DNA of 64,000 nt, taken from assembly GCA_002118135.1 (NCBI GenBank), contig BDIU01000303.1, positions 1-64,000 on the forward strand, read 5' to 3'. The notes beneath the pieces are model-generated. The model was not told where the DNA came from, made no database searches, and worked only from the letters and a program-made list of their open reading frames with translations. How positions within the stretch are numbered: the stretch's first letter is position 1; every line of letters begins with the position of its first letter. The stretch is from Trebouxia sp. TZW2008 (taxonomy: Eukaryota > Chlorophyta > Trebouxiophyceae > Trebouxiales > Trebouxiaceae). Shown piece after piece: positions 22,866-32,300 of the stretch. Both the position numbers and the translations under genes were made by a program.

Positions 22866-24451
22866 TCAACGAGTGTGACTCAATGCCATGCTTCAGTCTT
22901 GATTTGACCAGGAAGGCATGCATTGCAAGTGCTCTTGTATCGTCTGATCAGTAGAGAAAAGTCACAGCGGCGATGGATGGTCATCTCTGCCAGATTTGAT
23001 TTGTGCTTGATGCTCAGGAAAGAAACTTGATATTTCCTCTGTGAGGAAAAGCCAGTAGTATGCTGCAATCCTATTTCCACAACAGTTCAAAGACTTTCTG
23101 CGTGCATGCAGGACGCTGGAGATTTGTCTGAGGTCGTAGGCAAGCTGCTTGTGACTGATGAGGACTAAGCTCAGCTCATGAAAAGGCTGCAACTTTCGCA
23201 ACACATCTGTCAACAGATCTTGATCAAATGCATGCAGGGCGCTGGAGATGTGTCTGAGGCGGTAGGCAACCTGCTTGTGACTGATGAAGAGTTAAGCTCA
23301 GCTCGGGCAGAAGTTCATGCAGCTTCCAAAAAGGCCAGAAAACTGAGGCACAAGCAAAGAAAGCGGCTGGAGAAACAGAATCAGCAACTGAGCCCAGACT
23401 CATCTGACCGTTTGACCCCAAGGGATTTGAGTCAGACAGATAATTATGGTGGCATGTCACCAGAGCAGCGGCAGCAGGCAGATGAAGAAACTCAGTTCTT
23501 GCACAAGCTGTTCTGCTGCCCAATCACACAGGTCAGTTTGAGCGCTGTAGTTCTCTTTATCACGGCCATTCAGTCAGACAGCGCTGTCACATCTGCTTGC
23601 AACAAGCAGCACTAGCTTTGTTGTATCTGCAACCATGTAGTGATCTACACGACTATGCTGCCTGCAAAGTGCTAAGCTTGCTGTCGTACAGAACCACAAC
23701 TTGTGTATTTTTTGGCTAGTGTTGCCTTAGTCTGTTTGCGCTCTGCTTGACCTCAGATCTTGCAGAGCCTGGCTGATCTGTCTGCCGTGGAACATCACTA
23801 TCACAATCAACATCATCATCAGCAGCAGCATCATGTATTGAGTGTTCTCGCATACATGGTACGTGCTGCCCTTTGGCCACTGACACGCTGTGCTAAATGC
23901 CAATTTCTATGGTGAATCCTGTCATTGCTGCTGATGAGGATAGCTGATGTACAGCAGGTGCAGGCTTTTGAAGGGGACTCTGTCATTGCTAATAACAGGC
24001 ACCATAGCACGTCTGTCAAATTTTCAGGCTTTCACGCTTTACCCTGTGGTTACAGCATATGGCCAGGCCTGTTCTGTGCTGAGTGGAGGTATTCATGGTG
24101 GATCCTGTCATTGCGTCTGATGGGCACACCTATGAGCGCACTGCCTTGGAGCAGAACATGCTACCCTTGGTCTATGCTGAGTGCTGGCATTCATGGTGAA
24201 TCCTGTCATTGCTGCTGATGGGCACACTTCAGTTTTTTGAAAGCTCCCCTGCACTATCTTCTGTGCAGGTGTTCATGGTGGATCCTGTCATTGCTGCTGA
24301 TGGGCACACCTATGAGCGGGCTGCATTGGAGCAGCATCTGCTAAGGCATAAAACTTCCCCAGTCACTGGCGCCCAGCTTGCTCACCAGCGCTTGGTGCCA
24401 AATCTCATTGTCAAGCAAGCCATTGCCAAGCAGCAACAAGCTCTACTGTAG
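8663..24451 (+). CDS. Giant U-box E3 ubiquitin ligase-like protein
   Basis: Probable E3 ubiquitin ligase of about 1,770 residues with a C-terminal U-box. Exons that join in phase: (8663 or later)-8911, 8981-9857, 11459-11665, 12821-14890, 16023-16339, 17119-17232, 18344-18487, 19583-19934, 20442-20657, 21247-21354, 22520-22728, 23238-23531 and 24269-24451. The first exons are helical with no family I can name. Exon 4 is a 690-residue Ala/Ser/Pro-rich block. Later exons are helical to coiled-coil (EHYTAARQLKVARLKQAQEN; KARKLRHKQRKRLEKQNQQ). The U-box spans the last two exons: HKLFCCPITQ, then VFMVDPVIAADGHTYERAAL and LVPNLIVKQAI. U-boxes recruit E2 enzymes; the substrate is unknown. The first exon is open only from 8663 and lacks an ATG, so the initiator is unresolved. 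I treat it as one gene because phases match throughout; two adjacent genes remain possible. Confidence 0.65.
10260..11458. repeat. Nine-copy acceptor/exon array before U-box gene exon 3
   Basis: Partial copies of exon 3 start after TTGCAG at 10260, 10387, 10524, 10651, 10787, 10925, 11046, 11182 and 11321; the intact exon is at 11459. Spacing is 121-139 bp. Each unit is about 11 bp of intron (CCTGTTTGCAG) plus the first about 128 bp of the exon. The break lies in CTGGTG, a sequence shared by exon and intron edge. Units starting 10524, 10651 and 10787 match those at 10925, 11046 and 11182 best, with an offset of about 395-401 bp. Confidence 0.9.
11784..11840. repeat. CACT/ACTC microsatellite
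   Basis: CTCACTCACT-type tetranucleotide repeat with interruptions, inside the intron after U-box gene exon 3. Confidence 0.9.
13360..14300 (+). repeat. Coding tandem repeat, about 56 residues per unit
   Basis: Inside exon 4 of the U-box gene. Units carry AASSQQPDTSGSPSSADASP and VPVSSQPSSSPATASNADAS, spaced about 168-176 bp apart (CAGCAACCA at roughly 13421, 13589, 13759, 13926 and 14102). The reading frame is kept across the array. The protein is predicted to be disordered and rich in Ser/Thr and Pro. Confidence 0.85.
15282..16022. repeat. Strict 145-bp array before U-box gene exon 5
   Basis: CTGACAGCAGCAGC recurs at 15327, 15472, 15617, 15762, 15907 and 16052, always 145 bp apart. The last belongs to the intact exon (from 16023). 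Each unit has about 77 bp of intron ending TCTGCAG plus about 68 bp of exon. Copies 2, 3 resemble 5, 6, giving a 435-bp higher-order period. Because 145 is not a multiple of 3, splicing to an earlier copy would shift the frame. Confidence 0.95.
16990..17060. repeat. Copy of U-box gene exon 6 start
   Basis: GATGCAGACCCCAGCCCCAT and about 45 further bases match the exon 6 start at 17119, then diverge. One copy only, about 120 bp upstream. Confidence 0.75.
17735..18343. repeat. Graded copies of U-box gene exon 7 start
   Basis: ATGCAGCCC... copies start near 17740, 17893, 17981, 18084 and 18199, with the intact exon at 18344. The copy at 18199 matches for about 100 bp (CCCCGAGAGGAGA...). The 18084 copy is weaker, and the three leftmost keep little beyond ATGCAGCCC plus scattered matches. 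Confidence 0.8.
19029..19582. repeat. Graded copies of U-box gene exon 8 start
   Basis: Copies of GGCTGGGC...TTTAGTGGTAGT start after an AG at 19029, 19139, about 19243 and 19400; the intact exon is at 19583. The unit also carries about 40 bp of intron (ATACCT...ACATATGCTTTGT). The nearer copies are longer and closer in sequence. Confidence 0.85.
20055..20150. repeat. Donor-side copy of U-box gene exon 8 end
   Basis: About 85 bp around CTGAAGGTGAAGAATGCTTA repeats the end of exon 8 and its donor (GAAG|GTGAAACATGC at 19931-19941). It lies about 170 bp downstream of the real donor. Confidence 0.75.
20975..21246. repeat. Acceptor-region repeats before U-box gene exon 10
   Basis: Five to six degenerate units of about 50 bp carrying TTGGACATGCATGCAG or CACCTTGGACATG. 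The last unit is the real acceptor at 21246. Little or no exon is included. Confidence 0.7.
21435..21500. repeat. Donor-side copy of U-box gene exon 10 end
   Basis: AACCTTGGCAAC...ACAGGTAGACCTTGAACA repeats the end of exon 10 plus about 45 bp of intron (real donor at 21354), about 100 bp downstream. Confidence 0.75.
21840..22519. repeat. About 360-bp units before U-box gene exon 11
   Basis: The intron block containing GTGACAGTCACATG and the start of exon 11 (GCCAGGCCTTGGGCAACATG) is repeated. A partial exon copy lies at 22165 and the intact exon at 22520, 355 bp apart. A third, more diverged intron unit begins near 21840. Confidence 0.75.
22816..22865. repeat. CAG trinucleotide run
   Basis: About 16 uninterrupted CAG units in the intron after U-box gene exon 11. 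It is intronic by the exon model, so not a polyglutamine tract. Confidence 0.95.
23103..23170. repeat. Copy of U-box gene exon 12 start
   Basis: ATGCATGCAGGACGCTGGAG and about 50 following bases match the start of exon 12 at 23238. The copy reaches the GATGAGGA codons and then diverges. Confidence 0.8.
23904..24268. repeat. Graded copies of the U-box exon
   Basis: Copies of the exon 13 start (TTCATGGTGGATCCTGTCAT...) lie at about 23904, 23968, 24088 and 24187, before the intact exon at 24269. The 24088 copy extends through HTYERTALEQ. The others are shorter and changed, for example Asn for the conserved Asp in MVDPV. Confidence 0.85.
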
Positions 24452-25443
24452 TTGACTAGCATTGCTGGCTTGAGCCTCAGTAGGGCCCAAGTCTGTTGGG
24501 ACTCAAGATGAGAAATTCATCGACAAGGTCAGTAAGACACTTACGCTTAATGCATGCATCTGTTGCTGCGAGGATATGCTTCTTAGTCCATGCAACATAG
24601 TGTGTCAGAATCCTGCAGCTTGCGCTTTAAAGTGTGACAGTCCACTCACATTTACATTGCACCGTTTATGACTAAATAATTTTGCAAGTATTCTTTGAAC
24701 AAGGGCAGAACACTGTGCTTGATATTGCAGGGTGGGCAGATGTCACAGTCTTCACTGCTCAGCAGCTCCTTACCCATTGTGAGTGCAAGACATCATCCTC
24801 ACAACAGCAGACAGCAGTCTAGGCACCTAGCAGGGTGTAGTTGCTGGTGGACTTGTGCATTGATACAGGCAGTGACATTGATGCAAAAATAGATGTGACT
24901 TATGTCATTCCAAACTCGGAAACAAGAACTAATGCGTGTACGTTCACGCAAGCACTCGTTGGAACGTGGCACTCGTGGTCGCCAGCTTACAGCACAGCTT
25001 CAGTCAGAGTTCAGCTTGATACAGATACAGCAGCTTGGACTGTAAGAACTACACTCTGTGAGGGATCGTGCAGCATATGCATCAGCTTAGGTGTATGTGG
25101 TGTCGCAGATACTCTCATGCCCACATGACCTTCGGTTCTTGATGGAGGTCGCTAGGGCCAGTTGGCAATGAATCAGGCAGCACAACTGTAAATGCAAAAG
25201 GCTCACGCAGTTTCAGTTATATATACTACAGTGTCCTGACACAAGTTTTGAAAGCGTCTGAAGCCTGTGTAACGCCTGCATAACGCCTGTTCGAAACGCG
25301 GCATAAGGCCAGGGCCCCTTCGCGACGCGCAGATGCAGATCGCAAAGCGACGCGCTTCTTGTGCCTGTTGAAAGTGAGAGCGCGTTTTCCAGGTGTCGAT
25401 CTCAGTGCTGTTGGCGCAAAGAGTCGAGGGTGGTCTTGTTGCC
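24452..25443. other. Intergenic region, U-box gene to WDR55 gene
   Basis: No convincing exon. It holds the 3' end of the U-box gene and the promoter of the next gene on the same strand. The last about 200 bp, rich in CpG (CGCGACGCGC at about 25320), look like the promoter and 5' UTR. TTATATATACTA at about 25217 is a TATA-like candidate. Confidence 0.4.
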
Positions 25444-28082
25444 ATGGAAGGTGAACATTGCATACAAGTCAGGTTACCCGAACAACCCATGGTGAGCGTC
25501 GAGATTGAACTTTTTGATGACAACACGGGCCGCTTTCAAAGTCGAAACGGCTCATCTGAGTTGCCTGTCATGACCTGCGCGGCCACCCTGCAGGACTGCA
25601 GCTTTCACCCAACGGAGAACCTTCTGGCGGCAGGGATCATAACAGGGCAAGTCCGCCTTCAAGAATACAGCAGCACTGCGGCGGTTCGCAAGAGCCAGAA
25701 ACGCTTGCATGCAGAGTCTTGCAGAGCAGTGCATTTTAGCAGTCAGGGAGATGTGTTGCTGACTGGTTCAGCGGACAAGTCAATTGTTTTGCTTGATACA
25801 GCCACATGCAAGGTTCAGCGCATGCAGCAGGGCGCGCATCCTGCAGGCATCAACAGACTAGCAAGTCTCTCAGACAGCACTTTTGCATCAGGTTTGTATC
25901 TCTTTGACATACATTTGCATGAAACAATCAATAGTCATCCTCAGTTTGGCCGCTGACTGTCAACTTGTCTGCTGACATGCCATGCAAATGCTCCTTGATG
26001 AAAGAGAAAATGTGATTGATGATTTCATGGTGTCTTCCATGCACATATGCTAACGTTTTGGAGAAGGCTACATGAGGCATGCATCAAAACTCCATACCTT
26101 GCAATACGGCAGACATTGACTGATCATCGTCCCGCTGGTACGCATGCAATGATAAAGTGATTGCTGCAGGCGATGATGACGGGCTGATACAGACCTGGGA
26201 CCAGCGACAAGCTGAAGCAACTGCATCCTTTGAGGCGCACACAGACTTTGTATCAGACATGGTGATGCATGAGCGTGAGCAATGCCTGTTGGCTGTCAGC
26301 GGCGATGGTACACTCACAGTCAACGACTTGAGGACAAACAAGGTGCAGCATGCATCGTCTGGGCCTTGCATGCTACGGGGCTTGTTGCGGTGCTGCTGAA
26401 ACCTACTCAATATTGTGTCGCACAGGCGCTCTTCATGAACAGCCTTCATGACATGCAGCAGCCTTTTTACGGTCGTACGCAAGCAACAAGCTGCATCATC
26501 TCTGGATCCATCATGCAAAGCCTGAGAATCTGCAGAGCAACCTGCTGCAAGAATTGCACAGTCTGGATAACTTGCGACGCTTGCATAGCCTCAAATATTT
26601 GATGAGACAGGTTGCTCTGCCTTCAAAATGTAGGTTTGCACACCTGTTGCTTGAGCGCGGGATCTAGTCTCAAGCTTCTACACAGACGAGTCCATCAGTG
26701 TTTTTTGTTAGTGCCTTGGTATGACTCATTCACGTTTTCATTGTGTGCAATCATGCACTGACAGCGCGGCATGCAGGTCAGGTCCCAGTCTGAAGATGAT
26801 GCAGACGATGAATTGCTGTCAATTGCCCTGCTGAAGGGTGACAAAAAGGTGATTGCTGGCACACAGAGCGGTGTCATCAATCTCTATAGCTGGGGTCACA
26901 TGGATGACTGCAGTGATAGGTTTCCAGGTACAATCCCTGCAGCTCTCTTGACATGCCAAACACTGCATGATCCCAACTGCTTGCACATTGCCTGTGACTG
27001 GTAGCCTTGATCTACAGATATTGTCAGCGTGTGTGAGAATCAGCCTGAACAGGCTTCCCAGACCTGCAATCCTGCATTTTGACTGATTACTTACCTGAAA
27101 ACCCAACCCTGACTGACGCATGCGTATTGATGGCAGTCAGGGCAGACTGGCTTGCTCTGTTCATTAATGCAGCCAAAACATCTCTGACATCGCCCAGACA
27201 TGCAGGGCACCCCAGCTCAGTGGATGCCTTAGTCAAGTATGACTCAGACACAGTCATCACAGGCAGCTCTGATGGCATCATCCGGATTGTGAATATCCTG
27301 CCCAACAAGATGTTGGGAGTCCTTGGAGGCACAGAAGATTTGCCCATTGAGCGGCTGGCGTTGTCACATGACCAGGCAAGACTTGCAAGTGTGAGTCACG
27401 AGAGCTGCCTCAGATTATGGGACCTGAGTCACTTGGCAGAGGGCAGCGATGAAGAAGATGAGGCACAAGAAGGAACTGATGAAGTAGCAGATGATGCTGC
27501 AGTACAGCAGGTATGCGCTGGTGGCATGTTTTGCTGATTAGTGTTGCCGTCTGTGACTATCATTGGCTTCTTTTGCGGTGTGAGAAACAATTGTGGGGTC
27601 ATGTGAGATATGGAGTGGCCACATGCTGTATGAGTTGTGTTGAGAAGTTTCGTCAAATCTTGTGTTGCAGCACTTTGACTCTGTCTTGCTTGCCAGTGGA
27701 GTAAAGACAATCTCAGTAAATATTGCCTCTGCAAACAAGACTGGACTGTGCTGTTCGCTTTGGTTGCAAGGAAGTGTGCAGCATAAGCTGATGCTGTACT
27801 TGATGTCATCACTGTCATTTTGATTTCCAGCTGCTACTGCCACAGGTTTTGCCTAGGATGCAAGCCAAGATTTTGTCCTGCTTACAGAGTGGAGCACAGC
27901 CTCAGGAAAAGCTGAGGGCAAGCCAAATACCACAAGATGATGACAGTGATAGTGACAGTGATGGCAAAGCTCAAAAACGGAAAGGGAAGCGAGATAAGTC
28001 TGCAAGTGGAAGAGGGCAGCATAAAATATCAAAACGGCAAAAAGGCAGTACGTCAGCGTCCTTCTTTGCAGATCTCCTTTGA
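25444..28082 (+). CDS. WDR55: WDR55/Jip5-like WD40 repeat protein
   Basis: WD40 beta-propeller protein of the WDR55 family, linked in other eukaryotes to rRNA processing and the nucleolus. Five exons join in phase: 25444-25891, 26170-26342, 26777-26927, 27206-27510 and 27831-28082, about 440 residues. WD motifs run from DCSFHPTENLLAAGIITGQV through GSADKSIVLLD, DDDGLIQTWD and GSSDGIIRIVNI to ASVSHESCLRLWD. Family hallmarks are the PIERLALSHD motif, the acidic stretch after the last blade, and the basic tail ending FFADLL. The start is the ATG in GCCATGG at 25444, which leaves an N-terminal extension compared with most WDR55 proteins; a later ATG at 25570 could be the real start. Its introns carry no exon-edge copies, unlike the flanking U-box gene. 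Confidence 0.85.
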
Positions 28083-29139
28083 TGTCGAATTTGCTTGTTT
28101 GAATAACAGCAGCTCATGCCCACTTGACATGTCCATAATTGCAGTCATGATGTCAGGCAAGGTCATCTGTTGTCAACTGACCTGCACAAGCTGTCAATGC
28201 TTCTGTCAATGCTTCGATGCCTCACCTAGACCTTGGCGTACTGAGTGTTGATGCTGAGGTGACAGGATGCTCATCAAGTGCAACATTTAGCAGCAGCCTG
28301 GTTGTAGACAAGGATGATCTATGTGACTTCAGACATGCTTGTTGGAAACTCAGGCTGCCCGGAGCACTGGTGCTATAGCTGTTGCCAGCTTGCATGCACA
28401 CATACCTTGGTCCTACCTGCGGGGCTTCCACTGCGCGTAAAGCTTGCATGCAGCGCAGAGAGAACCAGCTCAGGCTTCAAAAAAAACCCTTCGTGAAACC
28501 TCGCACGCTTCATATTTTGGTCGAAGGTCTTCAGGCCTCTTGTTGAGTAGACGAATCCACCGAACCGAGAGGGTTCGGTAGACTGGCCTTGGTCAACACT
28601 ATATAGTGTTTTTATAGCTGCCATTTCGCTGAGAGTGTTGACGCGAGCTTCACACTGGGGCCATCATTCTAGTCCCGATGGGCTGGCACATTTGTCGCAG
28701 TGATGGGCCAGTGCTGACTCGTCCAAGGGTTTGAGGTTCTCGCAGATTCAAATTTGCAAGGAAAAGCATGGACAATCGAGTTGATCACTGCGTTCCTAGT
28801 CATGAGCCATGCATGTGCCCGATCTAGCTAGCATAAACTTTCTCATTGCGACACTGTTCTCTGCAACTATCACAGCTTCCTTTCAGAGGTTTTTAAGCAA
28901 GATTGCAAACCTTATGAGGCAAGTTGAACATCAGTGAAGAGGTGTTCATCACGCAACATTGAGGATTCTGGCAGCATGATGCTTCAATCTACATCATGCC
29001 ACCCGACAAGCAGTGACTGACAGGAGGTTGACTTGGCTGGTTACTGCATAAGATGGACTTTTGTTCCATTAGCTGCCTAGATGAGTAGCCGACACCAGAA
29101 GTGCAGTACAAGCATTTTCTGTCAGACTCTTGTCACAGG
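28083..29139. other. Unresolved stretch with TATA-like site and hairpin
   Basis: Follows WDR55. A perfect 8-bp stem with a 5-base loop (ACCGAACC-GAGAG-GGTTCGGT) lies at 28559-28579. ACTATATAGTGTTTTTATA at about 28600-28618 is a TATA-like site, and an ATG in CCCGATGGG lies at 28678. An open stretch from about 28730 ends at TAG near 28832. I could not build a gene through it. Confidence 0.35.
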
Positions 29140-29140
29140 A

Positions 29141-29251
29141 GTCGCACGCCTTCAAGCATCACTGCACTGACTCCTACATTCAGGTGGTGGGCAAGCTTTA
29201 CAACAAGCTTTTGCTGCACATCACTGACTCTCCCTCCGCTGTGGCTTTCTG
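29141..29251 (+). CDS. Possible terminal exon of a small unidentified gene
   Basis: After TTGTCACAG, a reading frame of about 36 residues (SHAFKHHCTDSYIQVVGKLY, then NKLLLHITDSPSAVAF) ends at TGA 29249-29251. The composition looks protein-like and ends just before the convergent channel gene. Upstream exons may start near the TATA-like site at about 28.6 kb. I do not recognise the protein. It could be spurious. Confidence 0.3.
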
Positions 29252-29367
29252 ATGCGGAAGCTTGTTCTTTGTGGTATACTTTCTGTGCTGTTTTGTCTGC
29301 CTGCACCATCTGCTTGCTCAACAGCTAAAGTATGACCCAAAAGTGGGCTTTGTGATGATCCGCTCCC

Positions 29368-32300
29368 TTAAGATGATCCTGAGACTTGCCGCTGCAGCTC
29401 AGCAACTCTGCGGTGCTGCGGCAAAGTGCCATGAAAGGGCATGTCCCTAGGGCTGGAAGTCACGGCTGCCCTCCTGTAGGCAGGAGTTGAGGTGTGCTCT
29501 GGCTTCATCAGTGCATCCCTGCGGGCTCGCTGAGGCTCTGAGTGCACCACATTGTTAGCCAAGCCTGGAACACAGAACAATCCAGATCAGAAATGTTTAC
29601 CGTCACAGAGACTCAACAGGGGTCAAACAGACAATGTCAGTGTCAATCAGTACCAATCTACTGTATGTCGCAGCTAAGCTTGCTGTGCCCATGCCATGAA
29701 GAAAGTAGCAGATTTAGTTTTGCCTGCGACAGCGTATGTTTCAGAAATGACTTTTGGGCAAATTGCAAACTCTGTTTCTAAATGAATAGACCACACTTGT
29801 TGAAAGGAGACACAGACAATGCACATGTGATTTGTTAGGCCTTGACAAGCCCTACTGCCAGCTGCACAATAACAGGCACAGATTGTCTTGTCACATGGCC
29901 TTGCTAGGCACAAGGGCAAAACAGGCAGCATGCTGATGTGAGTTGCCGACCAAGACTTTATTGAGCCGCTCCCAAATGCAATACTTTGCTCAAAAGTGCA
30001 CTTGATCATGTGGTGTGACCTACCAGCAAGGAAGCTGCCAAAGTCGCCCAGTGCACTGCCCAGTTCTTGCATGCCCCTGGTCAGGCCCCGGGCCAGCCTG
30101 CGTGCTGCATTGGCAGCCAAGCGGGAGCGTGGTGACAGCAGCTCCTCTGGCATCTCCACCTTCCAGGTTGTGTTGCCCTGAATCACGTCAAAGCAGCAAT
30201 CTTACGGGCTGTAATGCAAATTTGGCAGACTGCTTTGAGATCCAATGGTCACTTGGGGTGGGGAGCATCTGTGATACAATCACACATAAATGCTGATGCC
30301 AATGCTGCACAACATGGCAGAGTGCCTATCATCAATTCTGATGGCACTGAAACTGTACTGAGCTGAAGCTCAAGCTGGCACTGTTCTATGTTTGACTGAC
30401 TACAGGTACTGAGCATCAAGACATACTGATGACACACTGCTTGACAATGCAAGCATATGCTTGCCTATGCTGTTTGGGCAGTGACAGTCGTAGAAATTGC
30501 AAATCTAAAGCTAAGGACATGAAGCTTTCAAGTCGAGCTTTGCTGCACAGGGTCATGACACTGTTGGCATTGTGACAGCACATTGGCATGAATGACAAGC
30601 TGGTATGCATAGATGTTGCTTGCACGCCGCTGTATGCTGCATGGGGTGTACATGCTGTAGTGATGGTAATGGCAGTGGGCATAGCACATCACAGTAGGAC
30701 ACCAGTCTGACCTGGGCTTGCAGCTCTTGCAGCTGCTTGAACAGGGCTGTGCGGTGCGCTTGCAGCTGCTGGAAGGGTGGTGGCACTGCTCTGTCACCGC
30801 GCACAAGCCTCCTGTGCTTGATCTACATCACCATCGCGACTTCAGGGCATCCTCTTCTGCCTTACTGATGACAGAAACTGTCAGAATGCAATGCAAATGA
30901 TGTCAGAACATCAAGGCCCAACTGCAGCCTCTCAATGCCCTGCTAAGGCTCCATAGCATTGCAACTATCTGGCAACATGCGTCAAGCATATTGTTCAATG
31001 GAAGCACAGCTTGATGGCTTCACGTTTTGATACCTACAATGTGTGACATCAGGACCATGGGATTGCAAGTCTCACCTTGTGTGCCTTCATGCGTTGTCGC
31101 CACTTGCGCTGTACGCTCATGACTGTGACAGCTACACTGAAGTTGAGCTGCTCATCCACAGGCAAGGAGGAGAAGAACTTGGCAATCATGCGGTCAATCT
31201 GCAGTTTCATCTCCCCCTGCAGCGCATCATGGCCATGTCAAGCGATCCATGATGTCAAGCACCCTCTTGCGTTTGGCATGAACATCTTTGAACAACTGTG
31301 TCATAACAATGTCTCACGAGAAGGCATTCGTTATTACAGCATCATGGTCTGAGGAAATGCAAAATGTCGAGCTGCATCAGTCTATTGTGTATGGTCATGG
31401 TAACAATCAACAAAAGAAGTTCAGACCCATTCACAATTTGGTGATGCCACACACAAAGTCTCACTTGCAGGCACATAATAACAAATGATCAATGGAAGTC
31501 TTGCTGTATAGCTGCTCATGCATGGCGAGTTTCATGCGTTATACCTCTGGTATCTGTGTCTCAGACACATTCCTGACCAGCTCATATACGGTCCTGTGAA
31601 AGGGGACTCTGCCATTGACCAGAGGGATGTCCAGATTGAATACAAATCTGAGCACATCTCGGCCTGTGGCCATGCGGCCTAGACCCAGCGGGGGGTCTGT
31701 GCGTGTGAGCAGGGCCTGCAGCTGCTCTGGTGCAATGGTTCCGGAGCCGTCATCATACTCTGCCCACAGTTCTTGAAACTCCTGGAAGCATAAAGTCCAG
31801 AATTGTTGTGACTACTTGCCACAAGTTAATTGACACATTTTACAGTTCTGAATAACTCGCTAGCATTGCAATGAGCGATGTGCGTAGCCATCGTCGTACT
31901 CTGCCCACAGCTCCTGATACTCATGCATGTACAGGGTCCAAGAAGAATGTGGTTGTGAGTAAAAATCTGAGGCAAATTACGCAATTTGAATGCGCTGCTA
32001 GCTTGCAACCTGACAGAGCCCACATGCTGAAGCGTTTGCTAGCTTTGCAATGTGCAACTGCTGAGCATGCATTGAGCATGTCATCCAGCTACCTGTGAGG
32101 GTTGTGCTGCACTGATCCCACATCTTAAGCCAGCACAGGAGACAAAGAGAAGCCTCAGCAGTCTTATACCTCAAGAGCAGCGGGCGTGAGAGTCCATTCA
32201 GCCTGCTCCTCCTGGATCTCAAAGTTTTCCAAGACCACAGCTGTGAAAAGGTTCAACAGGATCATGGTGATGATAACTGTGAAGCTGCAGAAGAACAAAG

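Noticed and set aside
28559..28579. tRNA gene suggested by GGTTCG
   Set aside because: The GGTTCG is one arm of a simple hairpin; no cloverleaf, anticodon arm or acceptor stem can be formed around it.
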